A stretch of 19,698 nt of DNA from CAKOSP01 sp964404455 (GTDB taxonomy: Bacteria; Bacillota_I; Bacilli_A; RF39; UBA660), in the NCBI GenBank assembly GCA_964404455.1, contig CAYOJY010000013.1, positions 1 to 19,698 on the forward strand, read 5' to 3'. Below the pieces are notes generated by a model. That model ran no database searches, was not told the DNA's origin, and worked only from the letters and a program-made list of their open reading frames with translations. Of the stretch, positions 6,048-14,511 are shown in pieces (position 1 is the first letter of the stretch; every line of letters starts with the position of its first letter). Position numbers and translations under genes: made by a program.

Positions 6048-8324
6048 ATGAAGTTAATGATACAAAATTTAATTGAAAAAAACACAGAAGATTTATCCTT
6101 AAATGATATTAAAAAACAATTAGAAACAATTAATTATACTTTTAAAGATGAATTAAATATGATTTTAAAAGGCTTAGAATTAGAAAATATCAAATATGTT
6201 CATAATATACGTAATAAGAACATTAAGTTAATTTCTAATTTTTTTCTTGCCAGTATAGAAAATGGCATAGCTACTTTTAAATCATATGATCGGCATAAAT
6301 TAGAAAAATATTTAAACGAATTGGAAAAACAAGGAATAATATATTGTGACCAAGATAAAAATAAGTATCGTAAAATGCCGGATAATTATTGTGTAGTGGA
6401 AGTAAAATCTAGTAAAAAAGGAATATTATATTGTGAATTGAATGAAGAAAAATATTATTTATCATCAGATGATTTTAAGCATGTTTTATTATTTGATTTG
6501 ATTATAGTTAAAAAAAATAAAAATAATATTAAATTTGATAAAATAATTAATCGAAATGAAAGTAAAATAGTTGGCGAGATTACTATTGTTGATGCTCAAA
6601 AAACAATTATTCCCTTTAATATGGACAAAGATTATCCATTTATAGTTAAAAAACAAAACTTAAAAACTTATGTTGAGGGTGACCGTATTTTAATAGAATT
6701 AGAAACTGAGATGCAGGATGGTTATTTTAATGGTAAAGTAGTTAAGTATCTTGGTAATAAAAAAGATATGAATCAAGATTTCATCTCAATATGTGCCTCT
6801 TATGGCTTTCGTTATGGATTTTCTAAGGAAACAAAAGAAGAATTAAAAGATATTCCTACCGAAATAATTCCTGAAGATTTAGATAATCGATTTGATTTAA
6901 GAAGTGAGGTAACCTACACAATTGATGGAATTGATGCGATGGATTTAGATGATGCCATATCAGTTCAAAGAACAAAAAAAGGCGGATATATTTTAAAAGT
7001 ACATATTGCCCATGTTTCTCATTACATTAAATATGATAGCGCTATTTTTCAAGATGCTTTAATAAACACTACCAGTATTTATACTCCCGGAGCTGTAAAT
7101 CCAATGTTTCCCCATCAAATTTCAAGCGGTATTTGTTCACTTCAAGAAAAGCAAGATCGCTTAGTAAGAACCGTCGAAATTGAATATGATAAATTTGGTA
7201 ATCGAATTGATTTTATTATTTATCCGGCAATTATCAATTCACAGAAAAAAATGTGCTATGATAATGTAAATTTATATTTTGAAAAAGATATTGTTTCGCC
7301 TGGTTATGAGCCATTTACTGAAGATTTAGATATTGCTTTAAATTTGTCTGAAAGACTAAGTTCTAAAAAATTCCACAGAGGATATATTGGATTTGAAAAT
7401 GATGAAGTTGTTTTTTCTTTAGATGAAGATGGAAATCCTATTGCAATGAATTTAAAAGAACGCGGAAAAGCTCAAGAATTAATTGAAAACTTTATGATAG
7501 AAGCTAATGAGTGCGTGGCAATTCATGCTGGGACTTTGCCTTTTCCCTATCGTAATAATGGGTTTCCCAGCCAAGAAAAATTAAAATTTGCCTTAAAAGG
7601 CCTAAAAAATATGGGTATTAAAATTCCTGAAATTGAAAAATTAAATAATCACCATGTTTTGCAAAAAATATTAATGGATGCATCATCTCAAGAGAATTCC
7701 ATAATTATTTTAAGAATGATTTTATTTTCTTTACAAAAAGCATATTACAGTCCAAATAATATTGGACATTTTGGCCTAGCATTAGATAATTATACTCATT
7801 TTACATCTCCTGTCCGAAGAATAAATGACTACATGGTTCATTATTTAATAGATTTATATGAACAAGATAATTTAACTGATAAAAAACTTCATGAGATATA
7901 TAAAATATTGGAAAGTATTTGTTTAAGAGCATCGAACAAAGAAAGAGATGCAGACTTAGTTAGTTATCAAACCGAAAAATTACAAATGGCCAAATATATG
8001 GAAAATAAAATTGGCGAAGAGTATGAAATGTTTATTTTAAAAATTCAACCAAATCATGTTGTTGTGACCGCTAAGGGTTTAATTGAAGGAAAAGTTTTAT
8101 TAAGCGATTTCATTAATGATAGTGTCACTTATAACCATAATAAAAATTTTTTGAATAGTCATTCAGGATGGACTTATAAAATTGGTCATAAAGTTGCTGT
8201 CCAAGTAAAAGAAGTTTCTTTAATTGAACCAAATGTATATTTTTATATAACAGATTGTTTTACAAAAAATGAATCAAAAGAAGCCCGTCATGCAAAAAGA
8301 AGAAGAAAGAAGAAGAATCAATAA
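6048..8324 (+). CDS. rnr: Ribonuclease R (RNB-family 3'-5' exoribonuclease)
   Basis: Processive 3'-to-5' exonuclease that degrades structured RNA in mRNA turnover and rRNA quality control. The 758 residues are normal for the family. Order: N-terminal winged-helix-like part (about 1-90), cold-shock/OB domains (about 90-260), RNB domain (about 265-600), S1 domain (about 655-735) and a basic tail ending RHAKRRRKKKNQ. RNB active-site acidic residues are in DAMDLDDAIS (D299, D301, D302). The HFTSPVRR motif (584-591) and NFMIEANECVA helix are also typical. The GTG at 6036 is in frame, but it lies inside the SD (AGGGTGG) and only about 3 nt after the predicted transcription start, so the ATG at 6048 is chosen. 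Divergent from the ZIP gene; convergent with addA, only 13 bases away. Confidence 0.95.
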   Translation: MKLMIQNLIEKNTEDLSLNDIKKQLETINYTFKDELNMILKGLELENIKYVHNIRNKNIKLISNFFLASIENGIATFKSYDRHKLEKYLNELEKQGIIYCDQDKNKYRKMPDNYCVVEVKSSKKGILYCELNEEKYYLSSDDFKHVLLFDLIIVKKNKNNIKFDKIINRNESKIVGEITIVDAQKTIIPFNMDKDYPFIVKKQNLKTYVEGDRILIELETEMQDGYFNGKVVKYLGNKKDMNQDFISICASYGFRYGFSKETKEELKDIPTEIIPEDLDNRFDLRSEVTYTIDGIDAMDLDDAISVQRTKKGGYILKVHIAHVSHYIKYDSAIFQDALINTTSIYTPGAVNPMFPHQISSGICSLQEKQDRLVRTVEIEYDKFGNRIDFIIYPAIINSQKKMCYDNVNLYFEKDIVSPGYEPFTEDLDIALNLSERLSSKKFHRGYIGFENDEVVFSLDEDGNPIAMNLKERGKAQELIENFMIEANECVAIHAGTLPFPYRNNGFPSQEKLKFALKGLKNMGIKIPEIEKLNNHHVLQKILMDASSQENSIIILRMILFSLQKAYYSPNNIGHFGLALDNYTHFTSPVRRINDYMVHYLIDLYEQDNLTDKKLHEIYKILESICLRASNKERDADLVSYQTEKLQMAKYMENKIGEEYEMFILKIQPNHVVVTAKGLIEGKVLLSDFINDSVTYNHNKNFLNSHSGWTYKIGHKVAVQVKEVSLIEPNVYFYITDCFTKNESKEARHAKRRRKKKNQ

Positions 8325-8337
8325 TTAAATTGCTATT

Positions 8338-11300
8338 TTAAATGACTTCTTCTAAATAACTGTCCATAAAAGAATATAAATAAATTAAAACTTTTTTATT
8401 ACTAATACTTGAAATATATTTTTTATAACCATTTAACTGATTATTGTAATCATTATTTTTAATATTTTTTAATTTATAATCAATAATAATAAATTCAGTT
8501 TCTTTTTCAATTAATAAATCAATTATTCCATGAAATTTTTCATTATTATCATAAAATATAAATTCATATTCTTTATAAATTTGTATATGATCTTTCAATA
8601 TTTCTAAATTTAGAAATTTGTTTATATAATCAATATAATTGGAATTTATATTTTCATAATTGGGATTTTTAAAATCCAAGTATTCTAAAATATGATGAAT
8701 ATTTGTACCCAGTTCCATTTTTTTCTTAGTTGCAGAATCAAAAAATACATTTTGTTTTAAAGAAAGTTTTGTATTATTTTCAATATCTTCGTTAATATTT
8801 AATTCAGTAACATTTATTTTTTCTCCAGCCTTTATGTTTATGTTATCAAAAATGTTTATTGCTTTTAAATAATTATATTTTTTGGTTAAACCAATTTCTT
8901 CAATATCAACATTTTTAATGTAATTTAAAACTGGTTTATTAATGGAAATTAAGATATCTCGAAAAGACCGGTATTTTTGCCGATCAAGATAATCAATTAA
9001 ACCAAATTCAGGAGTAAAATCCAAATCATTGCTTAAACTAGTAACAAAAATCATTTTTTCCTTTGCCCTTGTTAAAGCTACATAAAATAAACGAATTTTT
9101 TCTGATATCTCTTCTTTTAAGTAATAATCTTTTAAAATATCTTTTAAAAACAAATTTTCTAAACATTCTTTTTTAACTGGTAAAATAATTCCAAAATCTT
9201 TATTAAAATTAAATTTACCATTTAATTCCCTTAAATTGAATTTTTCATATAAACCTGAAAAATAAACAACTGGAAATTCTAAACCTTTCGCGCCATGAAT
9301 TGTCATCAAAGTAACTCCTTCATTTCCTTTACTCAATTTATATTTAATATCTTCTTTACCGCTTATTACCTTTTCTAAAAACAAAATGAATTCATCCAGA
9401 GAATAAATGTCTGAACTAGAACTAGCTAAATTAAGTAAATATTCTAAAACAATATTATGATTTTTAATATCGCCAATTCTAATTAATTTTTCATAAAAAT
9501 TAAATTTATCTAGAACTTCATTTAAAATATCATAAATATTTTTTTCTTCTAAATTTAAACTAATTGATGAACATAATTGGAAAATTTCCGTTTGATAATA
9601 TAAATTATTTGTTTGAATATCAAATAAATCTCCATCAGTTAAATCAAATAAATAACTTCTTCCAATAGATAAAAAAGAATATTTAAAACTAACATCAAAT
9701 TCTTTTTGATAAATTTTATTAATTAAATTTAATATATTTTTAATTATTTTAACATTAATAGAATCCTTAATAGATTCTTCTTTATGAATAAAAAGCGGAA
9801 TATTAAGATATCCAAATATTTTTTTATATAAATTAAAGTTTTTGCTTCGATCCATTAAAATAGCAAAATCACTATATTTAATTTCTCTTTTAATTTTATT
9901 ATCTTTATCAAATATTAAAGATTTTTGATTTATTTTATTTTTTATATCATGAGCTATTATAAATATTTCTATTTCTTCTTTTGTAAAATTTTTAACATCT
10001 TCCATATTATAATTTAATATTTCCAAATTGTAATCTTGATTAGTAATACCTTCATCATTATAAGCAATATTTCCAAAAATTAAGTTATGTTCTAAACGAT
10101 AATTCGCACCCCCTAAAAAATCATCCATTAAATAATTAAAGATTAAATTTATATTATTAAGAACTTCTTTTCGGGAACGAAAATTTTTATTTAAATCAAT
10201 TCTTTTACCCTTAATTTCTTTTTGATAATCACTAAATTTAAATTTAAAAATATTGGGATTGGCATTTCTAAAACGATAAATAGATTGTTTAATATCTCCA
10301 ACCATATAAATGTTGTTCTTAGAAAATAAATTAATAAATAATTCTTGAATATCTGAAGTATCTTGATATTCATCAATCAAAATTTCATTAAATTTATTTT
10401 GATAGCTTAATTTAATATCTTCATTTTCCCTTAAAATATCAATTGCTAATTTAGCAATATCTAAAAAGTCATATAGTCCTTCTTTAGATTTAACATTTTC
10501 TAAATTTTCATCATATTCTTTTACTATCCTAATTATTGTTAACACATTATTTTTTAAAGATAAATAATTTTCTTTTAATTCATCAATTGAAGTATATTTG
10601 CATAAATCTTTTAAAATTTTTAATTCATCAGCTAATTTTTCTTTAAGAGTTTTTAATTGGAAACTCGAATATCTTGGTAAATTAGGTAATCTAATATTAG
10701 AGTATACTTTAATTTCTTCATATTTTGAAGTTTGAAATAAGGAATTAAAATTTAACATAGAAAAATAAGCTTCATCTGCAAAATTAATATCATCAACTAT
10801 TTTTTTGAGATTATTAATGGTTTTATTAATTATTTTTAGATATTCATCAATCATTTTATCAATAAATTTTGTTGCAAAAAAATTATTAACAAAATCATTT
10901 AAATAACCTTTTTTATTATAAATTAAATTAATAGACTCATGTGTATTTTTAATAAATAATTTTATTTCATTATCATTTTTTAAAGCATAATCTTTAACTA
11001 AATTAGTAAAATCTTTATCTCCATATTCGTAATAATGATTAAATAAATCATCTAAAATCTGATCCTTTTTTAGGGATAAAATACTTTCTTCACTTATACC
11101 AATATTTTTAGCTAAGTTTTTTTTATAATGATACTTTCTGACTACAGCAAGACAAAAAGCATCAAAAGTAGTAATATAAGCAGAATTTATTTTTTCATAT
11201 TCTTTTTTTAATTCAGGATATTTTTTAATTTTATTTCTAATTCTTACTTTCATTTCTTCGGCAGCAGCATTTGTAAAAGTTAAAATCAGTAAATTATCAA

Positions 11301-11436
11301 TACTAACTCCATTTTTCAATTTTCTTATTACTCTTTCACTTAATACTGCTGTTTTTCCTGAACCGGCTCCAGCACTAACTAAAACATTTTTTCCTTCATA
11401 ATTAATAGCTAGATTTTGTTCTTCTGTAAAAAACAT
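8338..11436 (-). CDS. addA: ATP-dependent helicase/nuclease subunit A (AddA/RexA)
   Basis: Superfamily 1A (UvrD-like) 3'-5' helicase plus nuclease, the motor of the AddAB complex that resects double-strand breaks for RecA. Walker A SAGAGSGKTA is at 21-30, motif Ia-like LTFTNAAAEEM at 52-62, Walker B LIDEYQDTSD at 353-362, motif III GDIKQSIYRF at 380-389, motif V TIHGAKGLEF at 712-721, and motif VI VALTRAKEK at 786-794. The C-terminal RecB-type nuclease has H914/H915, GIID (970-973) and DYK (986-988). At 1032 residues it is some 200 shorter than Bacillus AddA, though all motifs remain. The ATG directly follows the addB stop (TAA-ATG) with SD GAGGTGG (11441-11448), so the two subunits are coupled. 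Confidence 0.95.
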   Translation of the reverse strand: MFFTEEQNLAINYEGKNVLVSAGAGSGKTAVLSERVIRKLKNGVSIDNLLILTFTNAAAEEMKVRIRNKIKKYPELKKEYEKINSAYITTFDAFCLAVVRKYHYKKNLAKNIGISEESILSLKKDQILDDLFNHYYEYGDKDFTNLVKDYALKNDNEIKLFIKNTHESINLIYNKKGYLNDFVNNFFATKFIDKMIDEYLKIINKTINNLKKIVDDINFADEAYFSMLNFNSLFQTSKYEEIKVYSNIRLPNLPRYSSFQLKTLKEKLADELKILKDLCKYTSIDELKENYLSLKNNVLTIIRIVKEYDENLENVKSKEGLYDFLDIAKLAIDILRENEDIKLSYQNKFNEILIDEYQDTSDIQELFINLFSKNNIYMVGDIKQSIYRFRNANPNIFKFKFSDYQKEIKGKRIDLNKNFRSRKEVLNNINLIFNYLMDDFLGGANYRLEHNLIFGNIAYNDEGITNQDYNLEILNYNMEDVKNFTKEEIEIFIIAHDIKNKINQKSLIFDKDNKIKREIKYSDFAILMDRSKNFNLYKKIFGYLNIPLFIHKEESIKDSINVKIIKNILNLINKIYQKEFDVSFKYSFLSIGRSYLFDLTDGDLFDIQTNNLYYQTEIFQLCSSISLNLEEKNIYDILNEVLDKFNFYEKLIRIGDIKNHNIVLEYLLNLASSSSDIYSLDEFILFLEKVISGKEDIKYKLSKGNEGVTLMTIHGAKGLEFPVVYFSGLYEKFNLRELNGKFNFNKDFGIILPVKKECLENLFLKDILKDYYLKEEISEKIRLFYVALTRAKEKMIFVTSLSNDLDFTPEFGLIDYLDRQKYRSFRDILISINKPVLNYIKNVDIEEIGLTKKYNYLKAINIFDNINIKAGEKINVTELNINEDIENNTKLSLKQNVFFDSATKKKMELGTNIHHILEYLDFKNPNYENINSNYIDYINKFLNLEILKDHIQIYKEYEFIFYDNNEKFHGIIDLLIEKETEFIIIDYKLKNIKNNDYNNQLNGYKKYISSISNKKVLIYLYSFMDSYLEEVI

Positions 11437-13707
11437 TTATTCCACCTCTTTTAATAAATCTTTTATCTTGGTATATTCTAAATCTACAATATCTTCTTCT
11501 TTTTTATAGCAAAGGTCACTAAATAAACAATACTTACAGCTAATAAGTTTATCATTTATTCGTTTAGGATTAATTTCAAAATCCCAATCTTGAATTTTTT
11601 TGCCTGCTTCATCTATTTTTTGTTCAATAATTTCATTAATTTTATCCATCTCTTCTCTGTTTAATAGTTTAGCATAAGCATAAAAACCATTTTGCGTTTT
11701 TTTAAGACTTTTAATTATTTGGGAATTTTCATAACTATTATCAACTAAGCTTAAAACAGTTTCATCATTTAAAGAAAAACCTTCCCATCTAAGAGCTTTT
11801 TTCTTATCCTTATCTTCAGTATCTATCTTAGGGTTATTTAATATTTTTTGAAAATAAAAACCCCCTACTTCAACATTAGGAAAATAATTTTTTAATAAAT
11901 AAATATAACTAGGCAACTGTAAATTAAGTCCATAATTAATATTATCAATATTAGTTTCTAAATCTCCAGTTTTATAATCAATTATTATAGCAATAATTTT
12001 ATTATCTAATTGGGTATAAATTATTTTATCAATTATTCCATAAAATATAGTATCTTCTTTTTCTACTTTTATAGATTTTTCAGTTAAAACATTTTTTAAA
12101 GAACTATATTCTTCCATTTCTTTTATGGTTTTAATAATAAATTTTAGTTCATCTTTTAATAAATTCACAAAAAAAGCAACTTTAAAATCAATTTTAATTT
12201 CTTTTAAATAATTATTATATTCTTCTTCAAAATTAAAATTCTCATTATATATTTTAGATAAAATATGATGAAATAAATTTCCCGTGATTAAAGAAATAGT
12301 ATCTTCTTTAATTTCTAATTTTAAAATTCTTTTAATGTAATATTTAAAACTACAATTAAAATAGTCATTAACACTTGAGTATGATAAATTAATTTTGTTA
12401 TTAAATACTTTTAAATACTTATCCTTATTCATCAGTTTGAAATTATTTTGATAACTTTGATAATTAATTTTAGGATAATTATATAATAATTTTTCTAAAT
12501 CTTTAGAGAGTTCATTATATTTAATAAAATCATCTATTTTTAAAGCTAAAGTTAATTTATTATATAAATGAGAATAATTATAAATGGTCTTTTCATCTGG
12601 ATTCTTAAGAACTTTTAAATTCATGTCCTGAATTAAATATGAAGGCAAAAAAGTATTAAAAGATGATTGCAGTTTATAAGTTATTGTTAATTTTTTAGTA
12701 TTTTTAAATATTTTCTCAAATGTTTTCACATTATTAATATTTTTTTCTAAACTGGTAAAAAGACCAAATTCTTTTTTTTCTAAATCACTAAAAAAATCCT
12801 CGTCTTTATACGTTTTTGGGACAATTCCATCATTAAATCCTAAAATAAAATAATAATTATCATCGCTTCTTACATCATTTAAATCAAGACATTCAACCGC
12901 ATCTTTATATTTAAAATTTTTCATTTTCAGGGTTTTTAATTCTTGAATAATAATTTCTATCTTAGTATCATCAAGAACGCTTAAATCAAATTCATTTAAT
13001 AAATCCACAATTTGATTATAAACTTCTTTTTTAGAAATTACCGCTAAAGCTTTAGTAATAGATTTTTCTTGTTTTAAACATTTAATAAATTTTTGACAAG
13101 TATAAGTCTTATAAATAGTTGAATTACTTTCTAAATTAAGTGGAATTTGATAAAAAGAAAATATTTTTTTAAAAATATCAAAATAATCGTTTGTTACATT
13201 TACTAATTTAATATTATTTATATTAATAGTCTTTAATAAATTTCTTAAATTTATCGCCACAAAATTCACTTCATCTTCCATTGTTTGAAATTCAAAAACT
13301 TCATGATTATAATTACTTTCAATATCTTTTTTATACGTAATTTGCTTATCTTTTAATAAAGTTAATATATAGGGATCAATAAATTCATTAATTACTAAAA
13401 TACTTTGAAAACTATTTTGAAAAAAAGGATTAATTTGAATTAAATTATTTTCGATTAAATCTTGATAATAATTATCTAAAAAATAAATATTATCTAAATA
13501 AACTTGAGTAGTATTATATGTCCAATTATATTTATTCATCAAAAAATAAATGCTATCCTTTAAAATTCGTCCAAATAAATTTTCTTTGATTTCCTTTAAA
13601 GTCATAATTTTAGTTTTTAGCATTTTCTTTTCAGAACTTATTTCTTTTAATATTTCTTCCTTTAAATAATTATTAGTTATAATTAAATCAAATTTATTAT
13701 AATTCAT
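11437..13707 (-). CDS. addB: ATP-dependent helicase/nuclease subunit B (AddB/RexB), compact
   Basis: Second subunit of the AddAB recombination complex, giving the nuclease for the other strand and, in known relatives, Chi recognition. At 756 residues it is far shorter than Bacillus AddB (about 1160). No Walker A is visible at the N-terminus, unlike Bacillus AddB. The C-terminal RecB-type nuclease is intact: H480/H481, GIID (557-560), IIIDYK (574-579) and Q597. Four cysteines fit the AddB Fe-S cluster pattern: C452 in the YFNCSF motif, then C724-x2-C727-x5-C733 after the nuclease domain. It heads a two-gene operon with addA. ATG at 13707 with SD AGGTGT (13714-13719). The N-terminal half is divergent and is called AddB mainly through position and the C-terminal domain. 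Confidence 0.88.
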   Translation of the reverse strand: MNYNKFDLIITNNYLKEEILKEISSEKKMLKTKIMTLKEIKENLFGRILKDSIYFLMNKYNWTYNTTQVYLDNIYFLDNYYQDLIENNLIQINPFFQNSFQSILVINEFIDPYILTLLKDKQITYKKDIESNYNHEVFEFQTMEDEVNFVAINLRNLLKTININNIKLVNVTNDYFDIFKKIFSFYQIPLNLESNSTIYKTYTCQKFIKCLKQEKSITKALAVISKKEVYNQIVDLLNEFDLSVLDDTKIEIIIQELKTLKMKNFKYKDAVECLDLNDVRSDDNYYFILGFNDGIVPKTYKDEDFFSDLEKKEFGLFTSLEKNINNVKTFEKIFKNTKKLTITYKLQSSFNTFLPSYLIQDMNLKVLKNPDEKTIYNYSHLYNKLTLALKIDDFIKYNELSKDLEKLLYNYPKINYQSYQNNFKLMNKDKYLKVFNNKINLSYSSVNDYFNCSFKYYIKRILKLEIKEDTISLITGNLFHHILSKIYNENFNFEEEYNNYLKEIKIDFKVAFFVNLLKDELKFIIKTIKEMEEYSSLKNVLTEKSIKVEKEDTIFYGIIDKIIYTQLDNKIIAIIIDYKTGDLETNIDNINYGLNLQLPSYIYLLKNYFPNVEVGGFYFQKILNNPKIDTEDKDKKKALRWEGFSLNDETVLSLVDNSYENSQIIKSLKKTQNGFYAYAKLLNREEMDKINEIIEQKIDEAGKKIQDWDFEINPKRINDKLISCKYCLFSDLCYKKEEDIVDLEYTKIKDLLKEVE

Positions 13708-13719
13708 TTTTTACACCTA

Positions 13720-13725
13720 ATTATA
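13720..13725 (-). promoter_or_regulatory. TATAAT upstream of addB (uncertain -10)
   Basis: A consensus TATAAT lies on the minus strand 12 bases before the addB ATG. It would start transcription near 13713, cutting through the SD (13714-13719), and it has no good -35. Either a very short leader is used or this box is a chance match. Confidence 0.25.
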
Positions 13726-13783
13726 TTTTAACATGGATATTTTTAGTTGTATATCAGTAAAGAAAATAATTTAGTTTCTTAAT

Positions 13784-13812
13784 TTTACACCTAATGTTTA
13801 TCATGATATAAT
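13784..13812 (+). promoter_or_regulatory. Predicted promoter of the CmpB-like membrane protein gene
   Basis: TTTACA (13784-13789), a 17-base spacer and TATAAT (13807-13812) with a TG extension (TG-A-TATAAT) make the strongest promoter in the window. Transcription would start near 13819, directly before the GAGGAG ribosome-binding site (13820-13825), leaving a leader of about 11 nt. Confidence 0.75.
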
Positions 13813-13829
13813 TTTATTTGAGGAGATTT

Positions 13830-14498
13830 ATGGAAAAAGTATCTAAAGTTAAAGACGATTTAAATTTTAAAAAACTTTTTTTGGTGTTTTTATTCGGATC
13901 TATTTTAGGATATTTATGGGAAGGGATATATCGCATAATTCGTTTAGTAATTGCTAGTCAACCAATTGAGTGGCGACATTACAAAGGCTTAATATATGGC
14001 CCTTTTAATCCAGTTTATGGAATTGGAGCAGTTATTTTAACATTGTGCTTAACCAGAAAAAAAATGCCTTCCCCAAAAATATTTATTTACGCATTTTTTT
14101 TAGGGGGAATAATTGAATATGTTTTGAGCTTGTTTCAAGAATTAATTTTTGGAACTATGTCATGGAATTATCAAAACCAATTCTTAAACATTCATGGTCG
14201 AACTACTTTAATTTACATGCTAGCATGGGGTGGTTTAGGTTTATTATACGTTCATTATGTTTATCCATTTTTTAATAAACTTATTAAAAAAATACCCTCT
14301 AAAATCGAAAAATATTTATATGTTTTTTTATTAGTTTTTCTTATTTTTAATATTATTATTTCAACTTTAGCAGTTTATCGTCAAAGCGAAAGAAGAAATA
14401 ATATTCCACCAAGAAATAAGATCGAATTTTATATCGATCAAAAATATAATGATGAGGTATTAAAAAAGCATTTTAGAAATTTAAAATGGGTAAAATAA
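13830..14498 (+). CDS. Putative ABC-transporter type IV (CmpB/PF06541-like) membrane protein
   Basis: Integral membrane protein of unknown role. The family was named from a proposed ABC permease, but no ATPase or binding protein is adjacent here. Its 222 residues hold about five hydrophobic helices (15-31, 55-75, 84-104, 125-146, 163-183). The family signatures are visible: G-Y-L-W-E (27-31), YGPFNPVYGIGA (56-67), E96-Y-V, and SWNYQ...NIHGR (111-124). A charged cytoplasmic tail of about 38 residues follows. A TTG at 13818 is in frame, but it overlaps the SD, so the ATG at 13830 is preferred. Divergent from addB; its stop lies 13 bases from the convergent phosphoketolase gene. Family assignment is firm, function is not. 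Confidence 0.8.
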   Translation: MEKVSKVKDDLNFKKLFLVFLFGSILGYLWEGIYRIIRLVIASQPIEWRHYKGLIYGPFNPVYGIGAVILTLCLTRKKMPSPKIFIYAFFLGGIIEYVLSLFQELIFGTMSWNYQNQFLNIHGRTTLIYMLAWGGLGLLYVHYVYPFFNKLIKKIPSKIEKYLYVFLLVFLIFNIIISTLAVYRQSERRNNIPPRNKIEFYIDQKYNDEVLKKHFRNLKWVK

Positions 14499-14511
14499 GT
14501 TAATCAATATT

